A stretch of DNA of 64,000 bases, taken from Promethearchaeota archaeon (GTDB taxonomy: Archaea > Asgardarchaeota > Lokiarchaeia > Sigyniarchaeales > SOKP01). The notes under the pieces were generated by a model, which made no database searches, was not told where the DNA came from, and saw only the letters and a list, made by a program, of their open reading frames with translations. Position 1 is the first letter of the stretch; each line of letters starts with the position of its first letter. The stretch spans positions 59,632-123,631 of the forward strand of contig JAFGGO010000158.1 of assembly GCA_016930515.1 (NCBI GenBank), written 5' to 3'. The position numbers and the translations under genes are program-made. Shown piece by piece: positions 48,249 through 57,622 of the stretch.

Positions 48249-49040
48249 ATGCCGTTAGCAAAACATTTCATTGAGCAAGGAATAAAACTAATGCAAATAA
48301 ACGAATACCTGCGATCTGAGCTAGTAAGAGCTGGATTTGCGGGTGTTGACTTGCAAAAGACGCCATTAGGCGTAAGAATCACCCTAAGAACCTCTCGTCC
48401 TGGATTGGTTATTGGAAAGGGCGGTAAGAGAATTCAAGAAATAACAGATGTTCTAAAGGATGTATACAAGCTTGAAATGCCTCAAATCGAAGTGGAAGAA
48501 GTAAAGAATCCCGACCTCGACGCTCAAATAATGGCCGAACGATTAGCCTACAGTCTCGATCGAGGAAGGCACTATCGAAGGGCTGGTTATTACATTTTGA
48601 GGAAAGTAATGGATGCTGGAGCTCGAGGCGTTGAAATTCAAGTTTCAGGAAAAGTCACTTCTCAAAGAGCGAGAACTCAAATCTTCAGGGCAGGAACGAT
48701 GTCGAAAAGCGGACAACCTGCCCAAGAAGGTGTAGACAAGGGCGTTGCTCAATGCATTCAAAAATCGGGAACTTTGGGCGTAATAGTAAAAATTATGCGA
48801 GCAGATTACAGGCAAGGTGATGGAGTTACCCTTAATCACGAAGCCCTTGAATCTGCTCAAGCGAAAGCAAAAGCTGAAGCTGCAAAGACTAAAGTCGAAA
48901 AGAAATATAAGATTGAAGAAGAAGAAGTTCCAATAACAGAAGAAGCAAAAGAACTCCTCGACGATGTTGACGAGGACGACATAACCGAAATATCGGACAT
49001 TTCCTTGACACCAAACCAAGACGAGGAAAAAGATAAATAA
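48249..49040 (+). CDS. rps3: Ribosomal protein uS3 with acidic C-terminal tail
   Basis: KTPLGVRITLRTSRPGLVIGKGGKRIQEI KH domain; GARGVEIQVSGKV. Confidence 0.97.
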   Translation: MPLAKHFIEQGIKLMQINEYLRSELVRAGFAGVDLQKTPLGVRITLRTSRPGLVIGKGGKRIQEITDVLKDVYKLEMPQIEVEEVKNPDLDAQIMAERLAYSLDRGRHYRRAGYYILRKVMDAGARGVEIQVSGKVTSQRARTQIFRAGTMSKSGQPAQEGVDKGVAQCIQKSGTLGVIVKIMRADYRQGDGVTLNHEALESAQAKAKAEAAKTKVEKKYKIEEEEVPITEEAKELLDDVDEDDITEISDISLTPNQDEEKDK

Positions 49041-49062
49041 ATAACATATGGTGTAATGTCGC

Positions 49063-49260
49063 ATGAAACTAATAACAGCTAAAGAAATACGAGAAATGGA
49101 CGATCGAGAAAAGCAAAGAAAGTTAAAAGATCTAAGAGAAGAATTAATGATGTTATTTAGCATGCAAACTGGAGGAGGAATATCCGATAATCCAGCAAAA
49201 GCAAAACAAATAAGAAAGCAAATAGCGCGAATATTAACAGTAATGAACGAGAAAAAATGA
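49063..49260 (+). CDS. rpl29: Ribosomal protein uL29
   Basis: KEIREMDDREKQRKLKDLREELMMLFSMQTGG...IRKQIARILTVMNEK. Confidence 0.93.
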   Translation: MKLITAKEIREMDDREKQRKLKDLREELMMLFSMQTGGGISDNPAKAKQIRKQIARILTVMNEKK

Positions 49261-49574
49261 GCGTTAGTCCAAAATTTTTAATATATCACGATTTAATTGG
49301 CTTCCTCGTTATGGTGAGGTCTAAGTCAAATCGTAATGTTGGAACTTTCTCTGATGCAGGTATTGTCATCGACGAGTCGAAAAATTTGCTTATAACAAAA
49401 AAAAATGGAATGATAAAGAAATACATTAAAAAAGACAATGTGTTTATGTTTAGCCCGCCAGAAGGATCTAGCGACGCAGGATTCAATCTGGAAGTAAACG
49501 GGGAAAAAATCGTGGGAATTCCCGAAAATAGGTTAAGAACGCTTAAAAAAAAGAAAAAATGGTTGAGAATTTAA
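49257..49574 (+). CDS. rnp1: RNase P protein component 1 (p29/Rpp29)
   Basis: FLIYHDLIGFLVMV..., GIVIDESKNLLITKKNG, VGIPENRLRTLKKKKK; canonical position between uL29 and uS17. Confidence 0.9.
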   Translation: MSVSPKFLIYHDLIGFLVMVRSKSNRNVGTFSDAGIVIDESKNLLITKKNGMIKKYIKKDNVFMFSPPEGSSDAGFNLEVNGEKIVGIPENRLRTLKKKKKWLRI

Positions 49575-49928
49575 ATGAGTAGAAATATTGGAATACCTGG
49601 AGTAAATCCTCCAAAATCGAAGGAAGATTGCATGGATAAGTATTGTCCGTTTCATGGAAGTACGAAAATCAGGGGTAAAATTACGAAGGGTGTTATCGTT
49701 AACAAGAAGGCTCGTAATTCCGTTATCATAAGACAAGATTATGTTAAATTTGTTAAAAAATATCAAAGATACGAGCGTCGTAACTCGCGACTTGCGTGTC
49801 ACTTGCCAGAATGCTTGAGACAAGAAATGCAAGTGGGAGACCTCGTAATCGTAGGAGAATCCCGCAAGATTTCGAAAACAAAAGCATTCGTCGTCTTAGA
49901 CAAGATAAAAAGTCAGGAGGCAACTTAA
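49575..49928 (+). CDS. rps17: Ribosomal protein uS17
   Basis: CMDKYCPFHGSTKIRGKITKGVIVNKK...YQRYERRNSRLACHLP. Confidence 0.96.
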   Translation: MSRNIGIPGVNPPKSKEDCMDKYCPFHGSTKIRGKITKGVIVNKKARNSVIIRQDYVKFVKKYQRYERRNSRLACHLPECLRQEMQVGDLVIVGESRKISKTKAFVVLDKIKSQEAT

Positions 49929-50354
49929 ATGGGATCTCGAAGAAAGTCAGGAAGGAAGAAAACCTCGCGCCCGAGATTAAGTTACGGAGTGCAAAATAAC
50001 ACGAGATTGGTAATAGCCGATAACTCTGGAGCTAAAATAGCCCAGATCATTGGCGTCGATCATTATAAAGGAAGACAGAGGCGATTACCAAAAGCAACTT
50101 TAGGGAGCGTAGTGACGGTTTCTATAAAAAAAGGAAAACCAGAATTAAAAGGAAATATTTTAAAATGCGTCATCGTGCGCCAAAAACAAATAGTTAGAAG
50201 ATTAGATGGATCGAGATTGTGCTTCGAGGACAACGCAGGCGTGATAATATCGAAAGAAGGAGACCCAAAAGGCACGGAAATTCGTGGACCAATCGCTCGA
50301 GAGGCGGCAGAAGCGTTTCCACGCTTGGCGTCAATATCGTCCTTAATAATATAA
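49929..50354 (+). CDS. rpl14: Ribosomal protein uL14
   Basis: TRLVIADNSGAKIAQIIGV...FEDNAGVIISKEGDPKGTEIRGPIAREAAEAFPRLASI. Confidence 0.97.
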   Translation: MGSRRKSGRKKTSRPRLSYGVQNNTRLVIADNSGAKIAQIIGVDHYKGRQRRLPKATLGSVVTVSIKKGKPELKGNILKCVIVRQKQIVRRLDGSRLCFEDNAGVIISKEGDPKGTEIRGPIAREAAEAFPRLASISSLII

Positions 50355-50391
50355 TTTTAAATTAAAGATAAACACGAAAAAGGTTGAACTA

Positions 50392-50829
50392 ATGAAAGTA
50401 GCGTCAAAAAAGCCGGGTAAGCAGAGAAAAGCCCTCTATACGCATAAAAACCACCAGAGATCGAGGCTTAATTCGGTAAGGGTAGCTGATTTCTTGCGAG
50501 AAGAATATGGTGTCAAGAAACTACCCCTCCGGGTTGGTGATAATGTGAGGGTGTGTAGGGGTGAATTTAAAGATTTCGAAGGAGAAATCTTGGAAATCCT
50601 GAAAAATCACAGGGCAAAAATTAAAGAATGCACATTCGAAAGAACTGACGGAACTCAATTTTATCCCGGCATTCATGTTTCAAATCTCATCATAACAAAA
50701 TTTTATAAGGAAAAAAAGATGGATGCGTATCGCGCAAGAATGATCGAAAGAAAATCTGGATATAATCTTGAAGAGGAGATTACTGCTCCTAAAAAACAAA
50801 AGGGTAAAAACCCAGACGAGGTGGCTTAA
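50392..50829 (+). CDS. rpl24: Ribosomal protein uL24
   Basis: LREEYGVKKLPLRVGDNVRVCRGEFKDFEGEI. Confidence 0.95.
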   Translation: MKVASKKPGKQRKALYTHKNHQRSRLNSVRVADFLREEYGVKKLPLRVGDNVRVCRGEFKDFEGEILEILKNHRAKIKECTFERTDGTQFYPGIHVSNLIITKFYKEKKMDAYRARMIERKSGYNLEEEITAPKKQKGKNPDEVA

Positions 50830-51576
50830 ATGACTAGACACGGCGGAACTCGCTCGGTAAAAAGATTGAACACTCCTGCATACTTGCAAATTAAGAGAAA
50901 ACACGGTAAATTCTTCGTAAAACCTTCTCCAGGGCCTCATCCAAGTAATTTTTGTTTGCCTTTATTACATGTCGTGAGAGATCTTCTCAAGGTCGTGGAT
51001 ACACACAGAGAAGCAAAAAAATTGATTGGCCAAGGTTTGTTCAAAGTAGATCAGAAAGTTGTTCGAGATAAGACCTATCCAATCGGCTTGATGGATGTGA
51101 TTTCGATAGAAAAGGAGGGTAAAGATTATCGTGTATTTCCCGATTCTCATCACGGTTTAGTAGTGAAAGAGATCCCCAAAAAGAACAACGAATTTAAACT
51201 CTGTAGAATCGCTCAAAAAACGACCGTAAAAGGTGGACATGTCCAACTTAACTTGCACGACGGAAGAAACATACTCATCAATGTAAAGGATCCTAAAAAT
51301 CCAAAAGAAGCTAAAAATTTTTCCCGGATGGATGTGTTAAAAATTTCCCTTCCCACGCAAGAAATACAAAAAACATTTAAGTTCAAGGAGGGAAACATTG
51401 CAATGATCATGTCTGGAAAAAATATTGGACAAGTTGGAAAAGTGCATTCGATTACAAAACGATTTGGTCCAAAAGCAAGTACCGTAACAATTGAAGACGA
51501 GAACGGAGTGCTCACGGAAACCTTGTACGATTATACTTTCATCATTGGAGATGCCAAATCGGAAATAAATGTATAA
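50830..51576 (+). CDS. rps4e: Ribosomal protein eS4
   Basis: GTRSVKRLNTPAYLQIKRKHGKFFVKPSPGPHPSNFCLPL. Confidence 0.97.
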   Translation: MTRHGGTRSVKRLNTPAYLQIKRKHGKFFVKPSPGPHPSNFCLPLLHVVRDLLKVVDTHREAKKLIGQGLFKVDQKVVRDKTYPIGLMDVISIEKEGKDYRVFPDSHHGLVVKEIPKKNNEFKLCRIAQKTTVKGGHVQLNLHDGRNILINVKDPKNPKEAKNFSRMDVLKISLPTQEIQKTFKFKEGNIAMIMSGKNIGQVGKVHSITKRFGPKASTVTIEDENGVLTETLYDYTFIIGDAKSEINV

Positions 51577-51595
51577 ATATCAGGTGGAATATAGC

Positions 51596-52198
51596 ATGTC
51601 AACAACTACCAAAAGGAAGGAAAGTAAACTCAAGGATCAAGAAGCAGAATTCGAAGAAAAATGGAGTAATCCAATGAAAAAACCTTTTCTCGAAAAAATT
51701 GTGCTAAATATAGGCGTTGGTTCGGGTGGTGAAGAACTTGAGCGAGCCTCAACGGTTTTAGAAACCATTTCGGGAATGAAGGCGGTCAAAACGATTTCAA
51801 AAACGAATGTGAAAGAATTTGATTTAAGAAAAGGACGACCTATAGGCACGAAAGTTACCATTCGAGGAGAAGAAGCAGAAAAGTTATTAAAAAGACTGCT
51901 CATCGTGAATAACAATCGCATGTTGAGAAAAAGCTTTGATAACTTTGGTAACTTTGGATTCGGTATTGTAGAACATATTACCATTCCAGGAATTGATTAC
52001 GACGCAGACATTGGAATTTGGGGCTTAGATGTTATCGGAAGGATTGTCAGACCAGGAATGAGAGTTAAGGTTAGAAAACAACCGAGACGTGCAAAAATTC
52101 CCAAACATCACTATGTATCCCGAGCTGAAGCTCATTACTTTTTAAAGAAGAATTTTAAAGCAAAAATAGTCGATAAATTAGATGTCGAGTTTATATAA
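51596..52198 (+). CDS. rpl5: Ribosomal protein uL5
   Basis: NPMKKPFLEKIVLNIGVGSGGEELERA...EFDLRKGRPIGTKVTIRG; ORF opens at 51569 but ATG 51596 follows the eS4 stop. Confidence 0.96.
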   Translation: MSTTTKRKESKLKDQEAEFEEKWSNPMKKPFLEKIVLNIGVGSGGEELERASTVLETISGMKAVKTISKTNVKEFDLRKGRPIGTKVTIRGEEAEKLLKRLLIVNNNRMLRKSFDNFGNFGFGIVEHITIPGIDYDADIGIWGLDVIGRIVRPGMRVKVRKQPRRAKIPKHHYVSRAEAHYFLKKNFKAKIVDKLDVEFI

Positions 52199-52223
52199 AC
52201 TAATAATATTTGAGTGAAAAAAT

Positions 52224-52376
52224 ATGCCACAATCAAAAACAACCCAAGGAAAAGGAAAAAGAGAGTGCAGGCGTTGCCATACTCATAGAGGTATAATAAG
52301 AAGATATGGGTTAAATCTTTGCCGACGATGTTTTTACGAAATAGGAGACAACATCGGCTTTCATCGCTTTGATTAA
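52224..52376 (+). CDS. rps14: Ribosomal protein uS14 (50 aa, zinc-binding; missing from ORF track)
   Basis: Manual translation: MPQSKTTQGKGKRECRRCHTHRGIIRRYGLNLCRRCFYEIGDNIGFHRFD*. Confidence 0.96.
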   Translation: MPQSKTTQGKGKRECRRCHTHRGIIRRYGLNLCRRCFYEIGDNIGFHRFD

Positions 52377-52613
52377 GCGAGCTTAGCTCTATTTCTTTTA
52401 ATTTTTATTAACAAAATATAATATCGTGCTCTTCTTTTCGTTCTCTTTCTTTTATTTTTGCTGGTTCTTCCTTCTGTTTGAATTGAATAATATTTTGGAA
52501 AAGAAATTAATCATATTGAGAAAAAATCAATTGTTTTTCTTCACCACTTTCCTTAAACGCGACAAAAAAAGCTGCAATATAAATTTTTTGGTTTTCTGCG
52601 GTTCCATTTTCAC

Positions 52614-52654
52614 AAAATTAAAATTATATCATGTACTATTTCTAATATTGCGAG
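52614..52654 (+). promoter_or_regulatory. Bipartite motif upstream of uS8 block (copy 2)
   Basis: AAAATTAAAATT-N11-TATTTCTAATATTGCGAG. Confidence 0.65.
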
Positions 52655-52696
52655 TAGAAAATATTTATAAAAAAAAAAACAAGGTGCTATGGTAAT

Positions 52697-53080
52697 ATGG
52701 TTAATACGCTGGCAGACGCGTGCAATGTACTGAAAAATGCCGAATTTGCGCGAAAGAAGCAGGTGATCGTATCCCCCGCCTCGAAGCTACTACAAAGAGT
52801 GCTCCGCATCTTTCAACAACACGCTTATATTGGTGAATTTGAGAGATATGACGATGGAAGGCAAGGAAAATTTAAGATCGCTCTCCTCGGTAAGATTAAC
52901 GAATGCAAGGCGTTAATGAGGCTCAATTATAAGTTCCACGATCTAGAAAAACTAGAGAGGAGGTTATTGCCAGCTCCAGGATTGGGTATCGTCATTATGA
53001 CGACCAACGAGGGAATAATGACGATGAAAGAAGCCGAAGAAAAAGGAATCGGCGGCATGGCTCTCTGTTATATATATTAG
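52697..53080 (+). CDS. rps8: Ribosomal protein uS8
   Basis: NTLADACNVLKNAEFARKKQVIVSPASKLLQRVLRI...PGLGIVIMTTNEGIMT. Confidence 0.96.
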   Translation: MVNTLADACNVLKNAEFARKKQVIVSPASKLLQRVLRIFQQHAYIGEFERYDDGRQGKFKIALLGKINECKALMRLNYKFHDLEKLERRLLPAPGLGIVIMTTNEGIMTMKEAEEKGIGGMALCYIY

Positions 53081-53099
53081 ATTATGAGGTCGAGATAAA

Positions 53100-53675
53100 A
53101 TGGTAAAAACTACTTTTTTTAGGGAAGAACTTGAAGTACCCAAGGGCGTGAAGATCACGGTTTCTGAAGATCATAACATCACTGTTAAGGGCCCTAATGG
53201 AGAAGTAAAAAAGGATTTTTCTCACATCAGAGGTGTCAAGATTTCCCAAGAAAATGGCAAACTGATTTTTTCGGCTCATTTTCCGCAAAATAAAACACTT
53301 GCGTTAACTAAAACGATTATTCACATCATTCAAAATTTAATAACTGGCGTTCAAACGAATTACACGTATGTTTTAATGGTATGCTACTCCCACTTTCCCT
53401 GCAATGTCGAAATTAAAAACGACGAGATACAAGTTGTAAACTTTTTGGGGGAAAGAGCGCCACGAAAAACAAAATACGACAAAGAAAACGTAAAGATTGA
53501 AGTTAAAGGGGACGAAGTATTTTTAGAAGGTCCCGATAAGGAAAAACTCGGACAAATTGCGGCAAACATAAAAAAATGTTGTCGAATTCGAAAAAAAGAT
53601 CCTCGGGTTTTTCAAGACGGTGTATATTTATACAAAAAAATGCTTGGAGACGAGATCCTCTGGCAGATTAAATAG
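53100..53675 (+). CDS. rpl6: Ribosomal protein uL6
   Basis: EELEVPKGVKITVSEDHNITVKGPNGEVKKDF. Confidence 0.96.
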   Translation: MVKTTFFREELEVPKGVKITVSEDHNITVKGPNGEVKKDFSHIRGVKISQENGKLIFSAHFPQNKTLALTKTIIHIIQNLITGVQTNYTYVLMVCYSHFPCNVEIKNDEIQVVNFLGERAPRKTKYDKENVKIEVKGDEVFLEGPDKEKLGQIAANIKKCCRIRKKDPRVFQDGVYLYKKMLGDEILWQIK

Positions 53676-53684
53676 GTGATTTGA

Positions 53685-54122
53685 GTGGCAAAAAAAGATA
53701 AAAGGTTAATGGAACTCAGAAAATCCATGAAAAAGAAAAGACCCCCCTTCCGACGAGTTGAATCTTGGAGGTGGAATCGGGTAAAAGATTCTTGGCGAGC
53801 AGCGAGAGGTATAGACTCTAAAACTAGAAAAAAGAGTAAGGCCGGAATCACGTCTCCTGAGATTGGATATAGAGTACCCAAAAAAATAAGAGGATTGCAC
53901 CCTTCTGGATATCAAGAGGTAAGGGTTGAGACTTTAAAAGACATTGAAAACCTTAACAATAAGAAGCACGCAATAAAGATTGCAACCACATTGGGGGCAA
54001 AGAAAAGAATGACCCTGATAGAATATGCAAGAAGAAGAGGATTTAAAGTTTTAAACATTGGAACAACCCAAGCTGAAATGCAAAAACTTCAGGCATTATC
54101 GGGTACTTCCATTGAAGATTAA
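53685..54122 (+). CDS. rpl32e: Ribosomal protein eL32
   Basis: PPFRRVESWRWNRVKDSWRAARGIDSKTRKK...GYRVPKKIRGLHPSGYQEV; GTG start. Confidence 0.95.
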   Translation: MAKKDKRLMELRKSMKKKRPPFRRVESWRWNRVKDSWRAARGIDSKTRKKSKAGITSPEIGYRVPKKIRGLHPSGYQEVRVETLKDIENLNNKKHAIKIATTLGAKKRMTLIEYARRRGFKVLNIGTTQAEMQKLQALSGTSIED

Positions 54123-54149
54123 TATGATTGATGAGAATCGTGATGAATT

Positions 54150-54605
54150 ATGAATATTAGCGCTCAAAAAAGGATGGCAGCGGAAATCTTGAAATGTGGA
54201 GAAAATAGGGTGTTTCTAGACCCATATTTTATGGAAGACATCAAGATGGCGATCACTCGCGAAGATATACGCAACTTGATAAAGGAAGGGGCCATCCAAA
54301 AAAGATACAAAAAAGGTATTAGCAAGACCCGAAAAATTATAAGGCACGAAAGGAAGAAGAAAGGTCGTGCGCGCGGTCTAGGAAAACGAAAAGGTCCGAA
54401 AGGCGCTCGAACTCCGAAAAAGAAGGCTTGGATGAAAAGAATTCGACCTCAACGAAGGGAACTAAAAAAAATGCGAGATAGAAAGCAAATTACTGCTTCT
54501 ACCTATCGTCAATTATACAAGAACGCCAAAGGCGGCATGTTCAATAGCGTCGCACAGATGAACAGGTATATCAAAGAAAAAGAATTAATGAGAAGAGGTA
54601 GGTAA
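54150..54605 (+). CDS. rpl19e: Ribosomal protein eL19
   Basis: QKRMAAEILKCGENRVFLDP...REDIRNLIKEGAIQKR...RGLGKRKGPKGARTPKK. Confidence 0.97.
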   Translation: MNISAQKRMAAEILKCGENRVFLDPYFMEDIKMAITREDIRNLIKEGAIQKRYKKGISKTRKIIRHERKKKGRARGLGKRKGPKGARTPKKKAWMKRIRPQRRELKKMRDRKQITASTYRQLYKNAKGGMFNSVAQMNRYIKEKELMRRGR

Positions 54606-54607
54606 AT

Positions 54608-55198
54608 ATGGCAAAAGGACCAAGATATAAGAGACCCCTTCGAAGAAGAGTCGAAGGTAAGACTAATTATCACAGTAGACTTCGATTAATTAAGTCTAAG
54701 AAATTAAGGGCTGTAATTAGAGCTTCGACGAACCATATCACGGTTCAAATCGTAGAATCTTCAGTGGGAGGCGATAAAGTTTTAGTATCTGCGTTTTCAA
54801 AAGAATTGAAATCAAAATATGGATGGAACGCAAGCACGGGAAATATTCCTGCCGCATATTTAACGGGATATATGGCGGGATTGAGAGCGAAAAAGAAAAA
54901 TATTGGCGAAGCTATTCTCGATTTGGGCGTGTTTTATCATAGGAATAGAGTACTGGCAGCTTTTAAGGGATTATTATTGTCTGGACTTGAAATTCCTCAT
55001 AGCGACGAGTTCTTTCCCGAAGATATAGATAAAATAATAAAGGGCACCCATATTGAAAATTATGCAGGAATTATGAAAAAAGAAGACCCTGAAAAATTTG
55101 ACAAGCATTTTTCGGGCTACCTGAAAAACAAGGTAAATCCCTTGAAGATTAGTCAAGAAATTACAAATACACAAAAAAAGATTGAATCTAACGCATAA
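54608..55198 (+). CDS. rpl18: Ribosomal protein uL18
   Basis: YKRPLRRRVEGKTNYHSRLRLIKSKKLRAVIRASTNHITVQIV. Confidence 0.97.
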   Translation: MAKGPRYKRPLRRRVEGKTNYHSRLRLIKSKKLRAVIRASTNHITVQIVESSVGGDKVLVSAFSKELKSKYGWNASTGNIPAAYLTGYMAGLRAKKKNIGEAILDLGVFYHRNRVLAAFKGLLLSGLEIPHSDEFFPEDIDKIIKGTHIENYAGIMKKEDPEKFDKHFSGYLKNKVNPLKISQEITNTQKKIESNA

Positions 55199-55218
55199 AT
55201 CAAATTTACGTGATAATA

Positions 55219-55833
55219 ATGAGTAGAAATAGAAAAGTAGAAAATATCTGGGTGCCTCGAACCAAGCTCGGAGAATTAGTCCAACAAGGCTTAATTACGC
55301 TCGATAAAATTTTTCAAAATAATTTAGTAGTTAAAGAAAAGGAAATTGTAGATTTATTGCTGCCTCAACTCGCAGAAGATGTGGTTACCATTAAGATGGT
55401 GCAACAAATGACTGCGAGTGGTCAGCGTTCGCGATTTAAAGCAGTAGTAATTGTGGGTTCTGATGGATTTTTAGGCGTGTCTGCCTCAAAAAGCCGAGAA
55501 GTTGGCCCCGCAATAAGAAAAGCAATAGACAAAGCAAAACTTTCGGTAATTCCCGTCCTTCGAGGATGTGGAAGTAAAGAATGTGGTTGTGGAGGGTCTC
55601 ACAGTATACCCTTTAGGGTGGAGGGAAAGTGCGGAAGCGTCAAGATTAGGCTCATCCCAGCACCAGCAGGAGTAGGATTAGCCTGCGCCGATAAAGTCAA
55701 GCAAGTGTTGAGATTAGCAGGTATAGAAGACGTGTGGAGCAAAACCTACGGTGATACTCGAACGAGTGAAAATCTCGTAAAAGCCACGTTTGACGCGTTG
55801 AAAAACGCTCATAAATATAATTTTAATGCATGA
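55219..55833 (+). CDS. rps5: Ribosomal protein uS5
   Basis: RSRFKAVVIVGSDGFLGVSASKSREVGPAIRKAI; RGCGSKECGCGGSHSIPF. Confidence 0.97.
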   Translation: MSRNRKVENIWVPRTKLGELVQQGLITLDKIFQNNLVVKEKEIVDLLLPQLAEDVVTIKMVQQMTASGQRSRFKAVVIVGSDGFLGVSASKSREVGPAIRKAIDKAKLSVIPVLRGCGSKECGCGGSHSIPFRVEGKCGSVKIRLIPAPAGVGLACADKVKQVLRLAGIEDVWSKTYGDTRTSENLVKATFDALKNAHKYNFNA

Positions 55834-55847
55834 AGAAAAGTGGTTAG

Positions 55848-56369
55848 ATGACGATGGTAAAAAATAAGGCTAAATTTGAGGAAGCACATTTACCCCAATT
55901 GTATTTTGCAGTGAGGATTAGGGGTGCTCCCGGAATGAATAGGAAAATCCTTGACACCCTAAAAATGCTCAGGATGCATAAGGTCAATCACGGTGTATTG
56001 GTTTGGGCAGAACCAAGTTTCCGAGGGATGCTAAATAAATGCAAGGATTTCATTGCGTTCGGAGAAATCGACGAAAAAACGTTATTGAGATTATTGCGAG
56101 CAAGAGGAAAAATTGAAGGCAATAAACCACTTACCGAAGAGCACATTAAGAACATGACGAATTACAAAACAATGAAAGATTTTGCTCAGGGATTATTAAA
56201 AGGAGAAGTTCAATACCGAGAAAAGGATGTGTACAAAATTAAACCCGTGTTTCGCTTGCATCCGCCTCGAAAGGGACATCGCGGAACTATTAAAAAGCAC
56301 TACGCTGAAGGCGGAGTATTGGGGAATGTGGGCGTTTATATTAACGAGATCATACATAAAATGATGTAA
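55848..56369 (+). CDS. rpl30: Ribosomal protein uL30
   Basis: YFAVRIRGAPGMNRKILDTLKMLRMHKVNHGVLV; PVFRLHPPRKGHRG. Confidence 0.96.
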   Translation: MTMVKNKAKFEEAHLPQLYFAVRIRGAPGMNRKILDTLKMLRMHKVNHGVLVWAEPSFRGMLNKCKDFIAFGEIDEKTLLRLLRARGKIEGNKPLTEEHIKNMTNYKTMKDFAQGLLKGEVQYREKDVYKIKPVFRLHPPRKGHRGTIKKHYAEGGVLGNVGVYINEIIHKMM

Positions 56370-56392
56370 TAAATTAAAGGTGAAAAACCACA

Positions 56393-56869
56393 ATGAGAAA
56401 ATACCCTAAGAGTATCAGAAAATATAGAGGCACGCGACTTGTCGGTTACGGTACGCAGGGTCAGCACAGGAAAACTGGACAACGCGCTGGGCGAGGAAAG
56501 ACCACTCAATGGAATGCAAGCATGAAATCCTATTATTTTAAACAAAAAGAATTAGGTTTTCCAGATCCAGATTGGGACTTTGGCAAAAAGGGTTTTAAAA
56601 GACCTCAAGACATGGTTAGGATATATAAGGTAAACGCAATCAATGTGAAAGATTTGGACCTTAAACTCGATGATCTCGTTCAAGACAACAAGGCATCTAA
56701 ATCGGGCAACACTTACACCGTAAATCTCGAAGAACTTAACATTCAAAAAATCTTGGGTCGAGGAGACCTGAATAAAAAAATTAATGTCACCGTCAAAAGC
56801 GCTTCTCAAAAAGCGATTGATAAGGTACAATCTGCCGGTGGAAAAGTAACTCTTCTTTCTAAAAATTAA
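56393..56869 (+). CDS. rpl15: Ribosomal protein uL15
   Basis: RKYRGTRLVGYGTQGQHRKTGQRAGRGKT; C-terminal KAIDKVQSAGGKVTL. Confidence 0.95.
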   Translation: MRKYPKSIRKYRGTRLVGYGTQGQHRKTGQRAGRGKTTQWNASMKSYYFKQKELGFPDPDWDFGKKGFKRPQDMVRIYKVNAINVKDLDLKLDDLVQDNKASKSGNTYTVNLEELNIQKILGRGDLNKKINVTVKSASQKAIDKVQSAGGKVTLLSKN

Positions 56870-56972
56870 TTTTTATATCTTATTTACTTTAACTCTTTAT
56901 TTTGTCTTGTCAAGTAAATCATTAAGATATTGACCATCAAATATGTATTTTTTTTAAAGGTTTTTGGTAATC

Positions 56973-57404
56973 TCAGTGCTGTAATAATCTATGTTTTTTT
57001 AATCTCCACATTTTAGCTTTTATGATATCCTCAACAATCTCAGAGAAGGATTTGAATATTGATATCTCTCCGTTAAAATTTTTGAGCTTATTCTTGAATA
57101 ATACTATAAAATTCTCTATCGTAATATCTGCTAACAAGTTTAGCAAGTCGATATCGATGCGATCGTTATTGCAAATAAACACGAGGTGCAAACCCGATTC
57201 GTGAGAAAAGAAAAAAACCATTTGATTTTCAAGGGTGAAAGATTTCAAGCTGGCATTCATCTCATTTTTTACGTATCGACATATCAAATCGAAATAACTG
57301 GCAATGAGTTGTATGTCAAGGCGATTTTTATCTCCTGAAAACCGATGGTGAAATAACGCTATTCCTGATTCGTTTAAAATCAATAATTCTTGAATCGTTC
57401 CCAT
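56973..57404 (-). CDS. Longin/AP-sigma-like small protein
   Basis: MGTIQELLILNESGIALFHHRFSGDKNRLDIQLIASYFDLICRYVKNEM...SFTLENQMVFFFSHESGLHLVFI patterning. Confidence 0.5.
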   Translation of the reverse strand: MGTIQELLILNESGIALFHHRFSGDKNRLDIQLIASYFDLICRYVKNEMNASLKSFTLENQMVFFFSHESGLHLVFICNNDRIDIDLLNLLADITIENFIVLFKNKLKNFNGEISIFKSFSEIVEDIIKAKMWRLKKHRLLQH

Positions 57405-57622
57405 CTAAATCAAATTTCAATTTATTAATTATTTAACCCTAATTCCCTTAACTAACAATACTACAAAACTGTCACTATAGATAATGGTTATATACCTTTT
57501 TAAAATTTTATGTTATTTTTTATTTACGAGAAACGAGTAAAAATAGCGCCTTAAACCTAAATTTATTAAATTTTTTAGAACTATGTATATTTTAATGCAG
57601 TGGGCTTTTTATTAAAAAATTC

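Noticed and set aside
48645-49163. 172-aa Phe-rich antisense ORF across uS3/uL29
   Set aside because: Overlaps two confident ribosomal-protein genes; composition is typical of antisense to Lys/Glu-rich coding DNA
52426-52695. 89-aa Phe-rich ORF between uS14 and uS8
   Set aside because: Composition (FFSFSFFYFCWFF) reflects a T-rich intergenic region that contains the uS8 promoter motif
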